The position numbers and the translations under genes were made by a program. Positions 34,644 through 42,659 of a DNA stretch of 64,000 nucleotides are shown here, piece by piece. Origin of the DNA: Pseudomaricurvus sp. HS19. GTDB lineage: Bacteria > Pseudomonadota > Gammaproteobacteria > Pseudomonadales > Cellvibrionaceae. Position 1 is the first letter of the stretch. Each line of letters starts with the position of its first letter. Below the pieces are notes generated by a model. That model did no database searches. It was given only the letters and a program-made list of their open reading frames with translations, and was not told the DNA's origin. Location: assembly GCF_009857815.1 (NCBI RefSeq), contig NZ_WVVW01000001.1:62001-126000 (forward strand). Reading direction: 5' to 3'.

Positions 34644-35531
34644 TCACGAGTGCTGCGGGTTTTTCATGGCCCGGATCAGGTACACGGAAACCACCAGCAA
34701 CATAAACACAATCATGACCATGGAGAGGGTGGCGCCGAAGGGCCAGTTGCGGGCAGCGAGGAATTGCTGCTCCACCAGGTTGCCGATCATTACCACCTTG
34801 GCGCCGCCCAGCATGGCGGGCACCACGAAGTTGCCCAGCGCCGGGATAAACACCAGGATGCAGCCGGAGACCACACCGGGCAGGGTCATGGGAAAGATCA
34901 CCCGGCGGAAGGTGGTGAACGGCGTGGCGCCCAGATCCTGCGAGGCCTTGATCAGTTTCGGGTCCAGGTTCTCCACGCTGGAGTAGACCGGCAGGAACAT
35001 GAACGGGATAAAGATGTACACCATACCGATGATCACCGCGGTGCCGGAGTACATCAGGTCCAGCGGCTCACTGATAATGCCCAGTGACATGAGGATCTGG
35101 TTGGCAAAGCCGGAGTCCCGCAGGATCAGAATCCAGGCGTACAGGCGGATGATCATGCTGGAGAAGAAGGGCAGCGCGATCAGGAAAATGCAGAAGGACT
35201 TCCAGCGCGACTGCATGCGGCTGATCCAGAAAGCCACCGGGTAACAGAAGGCCAGCGTCACCAGCACCGTCACCAGTGCCAGACCGGCAGAGCGCAACAG
35301 GATCTGCAGGTAGACGATATCAAACTCTTCGTAGAAGCCGTCGGCCCAGCCCAGTACCCGGCCGTAGTTCCAGTGGTAAAAGTTCCACTCTACACCGCCG
35401 TAAAGACCCGGCTCCAAAAAACTGTAGACCGCCATAATCAGCAGCGGGCCGAGAAAGAAAATACCCAGGAAAAGTGTCGCCGGGGAGAGTAGCAGTAACA
35501 GCTGCTTCTGTTGGCTGGTGAAAGACCTCAT
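34644..35531 (-). CDS. Polyamine-type ABC transporter permease (PotB/PotH-like), system 1
   Basis: A 295-residue permease with six helices; the EAA loop is KASQDLGATPFTTFRRVIFPMTLPG around residue 195 (key words SQDLGAT, FRRVIFP). The ATG at 35531 overlaps the stop of the ATPase gene (ATGA), so the two are translationally coupled; the frame extension to 35573 lies inside the ATPase gene and is not used. Together with the PotC-like permease it forms the channel of system 1. Confidence 0.92.
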   Translation of the reverse strand: MRSFTSQQKQLLLLLSPATLFLGIFFLGPLLIMAVYSFLEPGLYGGVEWNFYHWNYGRVLGWADGFYEEFDIVYLQILLRSAGLALVTVLVTLAFCYPVAFWISRMQSRWKSFCIFLIALPFFSSMIIRLYAWILILRDSGFANQILMSLGIISEPLDLMYSGTAVIIGMVYIFIPFMFLPVYSSVENLDPKLIKASQDLGATPFTTFRRVIFPMTLPGVVSGCILVFIPALGNFVVPAMLGGAKVVMIGNLVEQQFLAARNWPFGATLSMVMIVFMLLVVSVYLIRAMKNPQHS

Positions 35532-36652
35532 TGCGCAGTGCCCACTCCTGAGGCCCCGGGGATCACGTGCCATGCGGTCGGGTCGTACTCCAGCGTCAGT
35601 GCCTGTCCCGGCTTAAGGCCGGAGAGGGAGCTGCGAATCAGCGCTGACAGCGGTTGGCCGTTGGCCATGCGGCAGTGCAGCTGGTGATCACGGCCGATAA
35701 ACACCGACTGTTCCAGCACGGCGCTGATGCCGTTGGTACCGTTCACCTGATCTGCCGGCTTCAGCTGGAAGTGCTCCGGGCGCAACAACAGTGAGACTTC
35801 ATCGCCAGCGCGGAGGCTGTGGTTGCTACACACTACTTCGGTGCCGCCCACATTGACCCGGGCAAGCTGTCCACCGGATTCCACAACCGTGCCGGAAAAG
35901 ATATTACTCTCACCGATAAACTCGGTGACGAAACGGCTGGCGGGGCGATGATAGACCTCATCCGGCGTGCCCAGCTGCTCCACCTTGCCCTGGTTCAGTA
36001 CCACGATGCGATCGGACATGGTGAGCGCCTCCTCCTGGTCATGGGTGACAAACAGGAAGCAGATGCCCAGCTCGGCCTGCAGGTTCTTCAGTTCAATCTG
36101 CATTTTGCCGCGCAGGTTGCGATCCAGAGCTGACAGCGGTTCGTCCAGCAGCAGCATTTTGGGACGATTGATAATGGCGCGCGCCAGTGCCACCCGCTGC
36201 TGCTGACCGCCGGAGAGTTGCGATGGCTTGCGCTTTTCCACACCGCTCAGGCCCACCATCTCCAGTGCTTCGGCCACGCGCTGGTTGCGCTCCTTTTTGG
36301 CCACACCGGCCACATCCAGGCCGTAACCGACGTTGTCACCGATGTTCAGGTGCGGGAAGAGGGCGTAGGACTGGAATACGGTATTGACCGGGCGACGGTG
36401 GGGCGGGGACTCCAGCAGCGAGGCGCCGGCCAGTAAAATTTCCCCGCGATCGAGCCGCTCAAAGCCGGCGATGATGTTCAGCAGGGTGGTCTTGCCGCAG
36501 CCCGACGGGCCCAGCAAGGTAATGAATTCGTTCGATGCCACACTCAGGTCGATGCCATCCAGTGCGCGCACTGTGCCGCCTTCCGGCGTCACAAAGTGAC
36601 GGTAGGCTTTTTTTATTTTCAGGAAGTCCGGAGAAGGCTGTTGAGCAGACAT
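35528..36652 (-). CDS. Polyamine-type ABC transporter ATP-binding protein (PotA/PotG-like), system 1
   Basis: A 374-residue ATPase. Walker A is LLGPSGCGKTTLLNIIAGF (about residues 45-63), the signature is QLSGGQQQRVALARAI, Walker B is MLLLDEPLSALDRNLRGKM and the switch is FVTHDQEEAL. The C-terminal 130 residues are a TOBE-type regulatory domain. It energises the two permeases encoded downstream. The gene is separated from the binding-protein gene by 79 bases that contain a terminator-like hairpin, which should lower its expression relative to the binding protein. Confidence 0.94.
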   Translation of the reverse strand: MSAQQPSPDFLKIKKAYRHFVTPEGGTVRALDGIDLSVASNEFITLLGPSGCGKTTLLNIIAGFERLDRGEILLAGASLLESPPHRRPVNTVFQSYALFPHLNIGDNVGYGLDVAGVAKKERNQRVAEALEMVGLSGVEKRKPSQLSGGQQQRVALARAIINRPKMLLLDEPLSALDRNLRGKMQIELKNLQAELGICFLFVTHDQEEALTMSDRIVVLNQGKVEQLGTPDEVYHRPASRFVTEFIGESNIFSGTVVESGGQLARVNVGGTEVVCSNHSLRAGDEVSLLLRPEHFQLKPADQVNGTNGISAVLEQSVFIGRDHQLHCRMANGQPLSALIRSSLSGLKPGQALTLEYDPTAWHVIPGASGVGTAQ

Positions 36653-36663
36653 AACTAACCTCG

Positions 36664-36693
36664 AAAAAATGTGCGGGCCTCGGGGGCCCGCAC
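36664..36693 (-). terminator. Intra-operon terminator after the binding-protein gene
   Basis: On the minus strand GTGCGGGCC, loop CCCGA, GGCCCGCAC is followed by ATTTTTT. The nine-base perfect GC stem and six T have the form of an intrinsic terminator. It lies between the solute-binding protein and the ATPase gene of the same operon, so it probably works as a partial stop. Confidence 0.85.
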
Positions 36694-36731
36694 GGGTGTT
36701 ATCACGCGAATACGCGGCTGATCAGTAGAGA

Positions 36732-37802
36732 TCAGGACGCGGTGCGGAACTTGGTCCAGATGCGATCGTAGAGTTTGGTGCCCTTGCCCAGCTCACGGAA
36801 GATTTGCAGCTTTTCCTTGGTCTCGGCGGAGGGGTTGATGCTGGGGTTGTCACGGATCTCGGCTGGCAGCAGTTCAATGGCGGCCTTGTTCATGGAGCCG
36901 TTGGTTTGCTGCACGGTATTCATGGCGGAGATTTCCGGCTTCATAAAGAATTCCAGGAACAGCTTGGCGTTGGCCTTGTTGGGGGCTGACTTGAGTACGC
37001 ACATGTTCTCCTGATACATGGTGGCACCTTCTTCCGGAATCACATAGGCCAGGGTGTCCGGGTCTTCCATCACGTACATCATGGCGCCCACGTACCACTG
37101 TGCTGCGGCGATATCGCCGGACTGCACCATGGGGATGCTGTCGTAAGTGAAGGCGGAGACGTTGGGTTTCTGTTCCAGCAGGAATTTCTGCGCCGCTTTC
37201 AGCTCTTTGGGGTCTACCGAGTTGACGCTCTTGCCATCCAGCAGCAGGGCCAGGCCGATGTCCTCGCGCATGTCATCCAGCATGACGATCTTCTTGCCTT
37301 GCCCGGGCAGTGCAAAGAACTCTTTCCAGCTGTTCAGCTCTGGCACGGCCTTCTTGTTATAGACGATACCGACGGTGCCCCAGCCGTAGGGCAGGCAGTA
37401 TTCGCCTTTGGGGTCGGACTCGGCAATCAGGTGAGCGGTGTCGATATTTTCAAAGCCGGCGGACTGGTTGATGTTGGTCTTTTCCAGCAGGTCCAGGGTG
37501 GCCATGATGTCCTGCATATGAACTGACGGGAACACGATGTCATAACCGGTGGCGCCCACCTGGAGCTTGGCCAGCATCTCTTCGTTGGAAGAGTAGGTGT
37601 CCAGGTTCACTTTAACGCCGGTCTCTGCGGTGAAGCGCTCCAGTACCTCGGGGTTGATATAGTCGCCCCAGTTGTACAGGTTGAGTACGCCCGCCGCTTG
37701 TGTCGCCATTGCCGCACCGGCACAGGACGCGCCCAGGCACGCCATGGCCAGGGTCTTTTTAATCCATTTGCTGCCTGCGGCAGCGGAATCTACAGCCTTC
37801 AT
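36732..37802 (-). CDS. Periplasmic polyamine-type binding protein (PotD/PotF-like), system 1
   Basis: A 356-residue secreted protein with a signal peptide ending around AAMATQA (residue 36). The mature start VLNLYNWGDYINPEVLERF and TYSSNEEMLAKL are hallmarks of PotD/PotF proteins. The ligand loop residues include YGWGTVGIVYNKK and AQWYVGAMMYV. It captures the ligand in the periplasm for system 1. GGAGGTGAG precedes ATG 37802. First gene of a five-gene operon ending with the P1 peptidase, and divergent from the RpiR regulator. The exact ligand cannot be read from the sequence. Confidence 0.93.
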   Translation of the reverse strand: MKAVDSAAAGSKWIKKTLAMACLGASCAGAAMATQAAGVLNLYNWGDYINPEVLERFTAETGVKVNLDTYSSNEEMLAKLQVGATGYDIVFPSVHMQDIMATLDLLEKTNINQSAGFENIDTAHLIAESDPKGEYCLPYGWGTVGIVYNKKAVPELNSWKEFFALPGQGKKIVMLDDMREDIGLALLLDGKSVNSVDPKELKAAQKFLLEQKPNVSAFTYDSIPMVQSGDIAAAQWYVGAMMYVMEDPDTLAYVIPEEGATMYQENMCVLKSAPNKANAKLFLEFFMKPEISAMNTVQQTNGSMNKAAIELLPAEIRDNPSINPSAETKEKLQIFRELGKGTKLYDRIWTKFRTAS

Positions 37803-37875
37803 GGGTCTCACCTCCAAGTATGGGTGTTGGTTAGTTATCTGGCATAAACTCTAGGGTGATTGATATATATCATTC

Positions 37876-37894
37876 AATAACAACATGTGTTATT
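37876..37894. promoter_or_regulatory. Inverted repeat in the divergent ABC/RpiR promoter region
   Basis: AATAACAACATGTGTTATT has perfect 7-base arms (AATAACA and TGTTATT) around five bases. It lies in the AT-rich 250-base gap between the divergently transcribed binding-protein and RpiR genes and is a candidate operator. Confidence 0.5.
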
Positions 37895-38055
37895 TCTGTA
37901 ACATATTCGGTAACCTTATAAAAATCATTCAGTTAGATATTTTTTGAGTAGCTGTAGGCTAATATTTGCTCCATTTGGTGCGCCAATATGATGCATTTTG
38001 ATAGGGGTTGCACCGATATTGAGCGGCATGGAAATGGGTTGGGAGGGGCAGGACT

Positions 38056-38925
38056 TTGGAGAACACATTTTCCACCAGTGGTGACTACATTTCCGGGCGC
38101 ACGGCCAAAAATATTCAGGCCCTGCTGCCCGGTCTGCCGTCGTCGGAGGCGCGGGTGGCGCAGTACATTCTGCTGAACCTGGAGCGCATCGCCTACGAGA
38201 CCGGAGCGTCCATTGCCGAGAAGGCGTTGGTGAGCCCCATCACCGTCAGTCGCTTTCTCAAGCGGGCGGGTTACAAGGGGATTGTGGAGCTCAAGCAGGA
38301 GGTGATGCAGGATGAGACCCTGGCGCAGGACCGCGCCGGCTACCCGACCCTCACCGACGAGGGGTTAAAGAGCACCTTCAACAAGGACCTGCAGATCCTG
38401 GTGGATCTCTTCAGTCAGTTTCAGACCGACACCTGGCTGGGGCTGGTCAACTGTGTCACCGCCGCCAGTCAGGTGTACGTCTCCGGCTTCCAGACCGTGC
38501 GCGGCATCGCCGAGGATTTCACCCGCCGGCTGGCACTGGCGCGGCCGGAGGTGCGCTACCTGTCGGCCCACGAGAGCATGCTGGGGGAGTGGCTGGGGGA
38601 CAATCACCCGTCCCAGGCGGGTTCCAAGGTACTGGTGCTGATTGATGTGGTGCCTTACGCCCAGGAGGGCAAGAAGCTCTGTGAGATAGCCGCCGCCAAG
38701 GGCATCAAGGTGGTGATCATCACGGATGAGTTCTGCTACTGGGCGCGGGAATTTACGCCCCATATTATTCACGCGAAATCGAAAACCGGTCTGTTTCTGG
38801 AGTCCACCTGGGGGTTGGTGCTGGCCACCAATATGCTCTGCGACCAGGTGGCCCGGCGCAACCCCGACAGCCGCCAGCGCAGCAAGGACTGGCTGGAGCT
38901 GGCCCAGTACCTGAACCTGTTCTGA
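38056..38925 (+). CDS. MurR/RpiR family transcriptional regulator
   Basis: A 289-residue regulator. The N-terminal helix-turn-helix (residues about 20-95) contains SSEARVAQYILLNLERIAYE (key words EARVAQYIL) and the recognition region KALVSPITVSRFLKRAGYKG. The C-terminal SIS domain (about 125-270) would bind a phosphosugar or other small ligand: QVYVSGFQTVRGIAEDF and VLVLIDVVPYAQEGKKL fit. It is divergent from the system 1 ABC operon and probably controls it. The start TTG 38056 follows GGGAGGGGCAGGAC; no good ATG is available. An SIS ligand is unexpected beside a polyamine-type importer. Confidence 0.88.
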   Translation: MENTFSTSGDYISGRTAKNIQALLPGLPSSEARVAQYILLNLERIAYETGASIAEKALVSPITVSRFLKRAGYKGIVELKQEVMQDETLAQDRAGYPTLTDEGLKSTFNKDLQILVDLFSQFQTDTWLGLVNCVTAASQVYVSGFQTVRGIAEDFTRRLALARPEVRYLSAHESMLGEWLGDNHPSQAGSKVLVLIDVVPYAQEGKKLCEIAAAKGIKVVIITDEFCYWAREFTPHIIHAKSKTGLFLESTWGLVLATNMLCDQVARRNPDSRQRSKDWLELAQYLNLF

Positions 38926-39043
38926 TCCTGACCGCGATAGCACCAGAAAGTCTTTGCCTGGCCGCCCGGTAGGGGGTATACAGTGCCGGACTTTTATCGG
39001 GCCACGGTCACAGTGGCACAGTACAGGCAATCCGGGTGATGTG

Positions 39044-39682
39044 ATGTTTGATTATTCTCTGGCGCATTGGACGACCTTCTTCGTGGCGGCGGTGCTGCTG
39101 AACCTCTCTCCGGGACCGGATATCGCCTATATCCTCGCCCAGACCGCCCGCCACGGACAGCGCTCGGGCTTTGTGGCCATGTTTGGTATTTGGACCGGTG
39201 CCTTTGCCCACGTACTTCTCGCGGCGGTTGGCCTCTCCGCCGTTCTGGCGACATCCGCCACAGCCTTTTCTGTCGTCAAATGGATCGGCGCGGCGTACCT
39301 GATCTGGCTGGGCATCGAGGCGCTGCGCTCTGGTGGTGGCTCCTACCTTAACGACACTGCAGCGCCGCAAACCTCCAACGCCCGGATTTTCCGGCAGGGC
39401 ATGCTGGTGGCGGCGCTAAACCCGAAAATGGCGATCTTCTTTCTGGCCTTTCTGCCGCAGTTTGTGGTGGCCAACGCCGGCCCTGCCAGTGCGCAACTGT
39501 TCTTGCACGGCACGCTGATTATTGTGGTGGCGGCGTTTGTGGAGCCGTTGGCGGTTATCCTCGGCGCCCGGCTGACCAGCTCACTGAAGCAAAATGTCCG
39601 CATTGCCGCCTGGATGGACCGGGGCCTGGGGGCGGTATTTGTGGCGCTGGGGGTACGGCTGGCGCTCGCTGAGCGGGGCTGA
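39044..39682 (+). CDS. LysE/RhtB family exporter
   Basis: A 212-residue inner-membrane protein with about six helices. LLNLSPGPDIAYILAQTARHGQRSG (key words NLSPGPDIAYIL) near the N-terminus is the family signature; KWIGAAYLIWLGIEALRS and ALNPKMAIFFLAFLPQFV follow in order. Members export amino acids or amines. In this setting it could relieve accumulation of an amine or amino-acid intermediate. ATG 39044 (or GTG 39041) follows GGGTGAT; the frame upstream to 38954 is unlikely. The gene converges with the aldehyde dehydrogenase, with a shared hairpin between them. Confidence 0.9.
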   Translation: MFDYSLAHWTTFFVAAVLLNLSPGPDIAYILAQTARHGQRSGFVAMFGIWTGAFAHVLLAAVGLSAVLATSATAFSVVKWIGAAYLIWLGIEALRSGGGSYLNDTAAPQTSNARIFRQGMLVAALNPKMAIFFLAFLPQFVVANAGPASAQLFLHGTLIIVVAAFVEPLAVILGARLTSSLKQNVRIAAWMDRGLGAVFVALGVRLALAERG

Positions 39683-39750
39683 CAGTTAGGGAATCAGTCG
39701 GGGAAAAGGCAGGGAATCAGTTGGGGAAACCGGGTGGGGAACTGCACGAG

Positions 39751-39785
39751 CACCGGCGCCGCCTGCGGGCAGCGCCGGTGTGTGT
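39751..39785. terminator. Bidirectional hairpin between convergent genes
   Basis: CACCGGCGC pairs perfectly with GCGCCGGTG around 12 bases and is followed on the + strand by TGTGTTT. It separates lysE and the aldehyde dehydrogenase gene. The T-run is weak. Confidence 0.55.
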
Positions 39786-39800
39786 TTAAAGGGCAGCGGC

Positions 39801-41288
39801 TTAGCTGCCCAGTTTGATCCAGGTGGTCTTCAGCTGGGTGAACTTGTCCAGTGCGTGCAGGGACAGGTCACGGCCAAAGCCGGACTGCTTGTAACCGCCA
39901 AACGGCGTGGAGAAGTCCAGCGCATCCATGGTGTTCACCGATACGGTACCGGCGCGCAGTTTTTTCGCCACACGGTGGGCGCGGTTGAGGCCCTCAGTCC
40001 ACACCGACGCGGCCAGACCGTAGATGGAGTCGTTGGCAATGGCGATGGCCTGCTCTTCGGTGTCAAAGCTCAGCACGGCCACCACCGGTCCAAACACCTC
40101 TTCACGGGCAACTGTCATGTCCGGCGTGACGCCGTCCAGAATGGTGGGGGCCACAAAGTTGGTGGCTTCGTCACCCACACCGCCTGTCGCCACACGGGCA
40201 CCTTGCTCCTCGGCCTGGGTAATAAAGCTGCGCACGCGGCGGGCCTGGTTGCTGTCAATCAGGGCGCCGACACGGGTTTCGGGATCCAGTGGGTCGCCCA
40301 CTGGCAGCGATTGTGCCTTGGCGATCAGTTTGTCGATAAACTGATCCTTGATGCTGCTCTCCACCAGAATGCGGGAGTTGGCGGAGCAGACCTCACCCTG
40401 ATTGAAGAAAATACCCATGGCTGCATGTTCTACGGCGGCATCCAGGTTGCAGTCGGCGAAGATCAGGTTGGGGCTCTTGCCGCCGGTCTCCGGCCATACC
40501 GGCTTCATGTTGGATTGGGCCGAGTAGCCCATCAGCAGCTTGGCCACCGCGGTGGAGCCGGTGAAGGTGAGGCAGTCCACGTCGTTGTGCAGGCCCAGGG
40601 CCTTGCCCACCACTTCGCCGTAACCGGTCACCACGTTGAGCACACCGTCCGGCAGGCCCGCCTCTTTGGCCAGCTCCGCCAGGCGCAGGGCGGTCAGCGG
40701 TGATTGCTCGGCGGGTTTCAGCACCACGGAGTTGCCGCTGATCAGCGCCGGCCCCAGTTTCCAGGCGGCGATATCCAACGGGAAGTTCCAGGGAATGATG
40801 GCCGCCACCACGCCAATGGCTTCGCGGGTGATGGTGGCAATGTTGTTACCGTCGGTGGGGGCAACTTCGCCGTAGAGTTTGTCGATGGCTTCGGCGTACC
40901 AGTCAAAGCAGGCGGCGGAGCCGGGGATGTCCACATTGAGTGAGTCCTGCACCGGCTTGCCCACGTTGAGGGTCTCCAGCAGGGCCAGCTCTTCCAGGTT
41001 GTCGCGAATCAGTGCCGCCAGTTTCTGCATCACCGCCTTGCGTTCGCGGGGGGCAGCTTCGGACCAGACGCCGGAGTTGAAGCTGCGACGGGCCGCAGCG
41101 ACTGCGGTATCCACGTCTGCAGGGCTGCAGGCAGCGGTTTTCACCAGCAGTTCGCCGGTGGCCGGATTGATGGTGTCGTAGGTTTCACCGGTGCAGGCGT
41201 CGACAAATTTGCCGTCAATAAAAGCCTGGCTGTGCAGTTGGGTCTGTTGCTGTTTCGAGAGCCAGTACTCTTTGCTCTGTGCAGTCAT
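39801..41288 (-). CDS. Aldehyde dehydrogenase (PuuC/KauB-like)
   Basis: A 495-residue NAD(P)-dependent aldehyde dehydrogenase. The catalytic Cys lies in FFNQGEVCSANSRI (about residue 301), the general base Glu in WPETGGKSPNLIF (about 267), and the cofactor-binding Asn in IIPWNFPLDIAAWKL. Similarity to gamma-glutamyl-gamma-aminobutyraldehyde and 4-guanidinobutyraldehyde dehydrogenases (PuuC, KauB) suggests an aminoaldehyde from amine catabolism as substrate. GGAG lies 6 bases before the ATG. A 7-base inverted repeat sits in its 229-base upstream region, and a LysR gene follows immediately upstream on the same strand. Confidence 0.93.
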   Translation of the reverse strand: MTAQSKEYWLSKQQQTQLHSQAFIDGKFVDACTGETYDTINPATGELLVKTAACSPADVDTAVAAARRSFNSGVWSEAAPRERKAVMQKLAALIRDNLEELALLETLNVGKPVQDSLNVDIPGSAACFDWYAEAIDKLYGEVAPTDGNNIATITREAIGVVAAIIPWNFPLDIAAWKLGPALISGNSVVLKPAEQSPLTALRLAELAKEAGLPDGVLNVVTGYGEVVGKALGLHNDVDCLTFTGSTAVAKLLMGYSAQSNMKPVWPETGGKSPNLIFADCNLDAAVEHAAMGIFFNQGEVCSANSRILVESSIKDQFIDKLIAKAQSLPVGDPLDPETRVGALIDSNQARRVRSFITQAEEQGARVATGGVGDEATNFVAPTILDGVTPDMTVAREEVFGPVVAVLSFDTEEQAIAIANDSIYGLAASVWTEGLNRAHRVAKKLRAGTVSVNTMDALDFSTPFGGYKQSGFGRDLSLHALDKFTQLKTTWIKLGS

Positions 41289-41445
41289 GAATAACTCCGT
41301 GGGTTACCGTGGTTGACGCCCTTCAGGGTGGCGTCAGTGCGTGAGTTTGTCCGGGCGACAGGTAAAGCACCGAAGCTTGTGCCGCAGGTGTTGGAGCCAG
41401 CCTAGGCAGGCAGTGGGTATATGTAAAATACAATTAATCTGTTGC

Positions 41446-41468
41446 TTGCATTATTTTTTCGAATGCAA
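41446..41468. promoter_or_regulatory. Candidate LysR-type operator upstream of the aldehyde dehydrogenase
   Basis: TTGCATT and AATGCAA form a perfect inverted repeat separated by nine bases; it contains the T-N11-A pattern of LysR sites. It lies about 160 bases before the dehydrogenase start and just after the 3-prime end of the LysR gene. Confidence 0.5.
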
Positions 41469-41516
41469 TATTTGGCGCGCAGGGGGGGCCGGGAGCAGCG
41501 GCTACGCGGGTGTACT

Positions 41517-42440
41517 TCAGCGTCGTGGGAAGAGGGCGGCGAACATATTGCGGGTCTCTTCTTCCACCTTGTTGATAAAGGCTTCTGCCGCCCGGGTGAG
41601 GCGCAGGTCCGCCAGGCGGGCCACACCCATACGCAGTGGCCGCAGCTGTTCTTTCAGTGGAATCTGTTTCAGTTCGGTGCCATCCAGCGCCTGCAGGTTG
41701 GCCAGTGGCGCGTTGCCCAGCGAATAGCCCATGCCGTTGCCTACCAGCCCGCGCACCATATCGGCGGACTGCGCCTCAAAGGCGTAGTTGGGTTCCAGCC
41801 CCTGGCTCATAAACAGCGAGACAAAGTACTCGCGGCTCAGCGGCCAGTCGAGAATCACCATGGGGTGCGGCGCCAGCTCCTGCAGCGACAGTTTCTTGCG
41901 GCCGGCCAGCGGGTGATCTGCCCCCAGCATGGCGTAGGGTGGAAACTCCACCAGCGGGTGAAAGTCAATTTCCGCCGGCAGCTGCAGATCGTAGGTCAGC
42001 GCCAGTTCAAAACGACCACTGGTGAGGCCCTGGATGATGTCCTTCTGGTGCATCTCTTCGCAGCGAATCCGGACGCCCGGGTACTCGGACCGAAACTGCT
42101 TCAGCAAGCCGGGAAAGAACAGGGGGGCGAAGGTGGGGAAGCCCGCCACATTGATCGAGCCTACCACTTCCTCACTGAGGGATCTGGCGTAGTGGGCCAG
42201 ACCGTCGGCGTCCGCCAACAGCTGTTTGGCCTTGAGAATAAATTGCTGCCCTGACGGGGTGAGCGACAGTCCCTGGGCGTGATGGCGCACAAACAGTTGC
42301 AGGCCGGTCACCTCTTCCAGGTGCAGAATGGCCGAAGAGATAGATGGTTGGGAGACGTGCAGGACTTCCGCCGCCTTGGTCACGCTGTTCAGCTCGCCTG
42401 CCGTGACAAAATAGTGCAGTCGCTTCAGGGTGAATTGCAT
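41517..42440 (-). CDS. LysR family transcriptional regulator
   Basis: A 307-residue regulator. The N-terminal helix-turn-helix is FVTAGELNSVTKAAEVLHVSQPSISSAI (key words TKAAEVLHVSQPSIS), followed by the linker helix HLEEVTGLQLFVRH and two effector-binding subdomains (VGSINVAGFPTFAPLF, GRFELALTYDLQLP). ATG 42440 follows GGAGACCCG; the frame to 42533 upstream is not needed. It lies between the system 2 binding-protein gene and the aldehyde dehydrogenase, all on the minus strand, and is the likely regulator of one or both. The effector is unknown but may be the imported amine or its aldehyde/acid product. Confidence 0.9.
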   Translation of the reverse strand: MQFTLKRLHYFVTAGELNSVTKAAEVLHVSQPSISSAILHLEEVTGLQLFVRHHAQGLSLTPSGQQFILKAKQLLADADGLAHYARSLSEEVVGSINVAGFPTFAPLFFPGLLKQFRSEYPGVRIRCEEMHQKDIIQGLTSGRFELALTYDLQLPAEIDFHPLVEFPPYAMLGADHPLAGRKKLSLQELAPHPMVILDWPLSREYFVSLFMSQGLEPNYAFEAQSADMVRGLVGNGMGYSLGNAPLANLQALDGTELKQIPLKEQLRPLRMGVARLADLRLTRAAEAFINKVEEETRNMFAALFPRR

Positions 42441-42659
42441 GGCTCGGGTCTCCGCTTGTGGGTTGCCTGTGATGACAGGCCCTGACGCGGCTGCCCTGCG
42501 GGCAGGTTTGGTCAGGATTCCATTTGAAGCCATGCAGTATAAACCATATCAATCAGTATCGGTTTGGGAATCCGGATACCCGGGTATGAACCAGGCACTC
42601 CGGCAGGGGGTGGCCTTGCGCCCCTCCCAAACCGGGAGCAGGCGCAAGCACTGCGGCGA

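Noticed and set aside
42618-42645. Terminator after the system 2 binding-protein gene
   Set aside because: The stem GCGCC/CTCCC with GGGAG/GGCGC is good, but no T-run follows on the minus strand.
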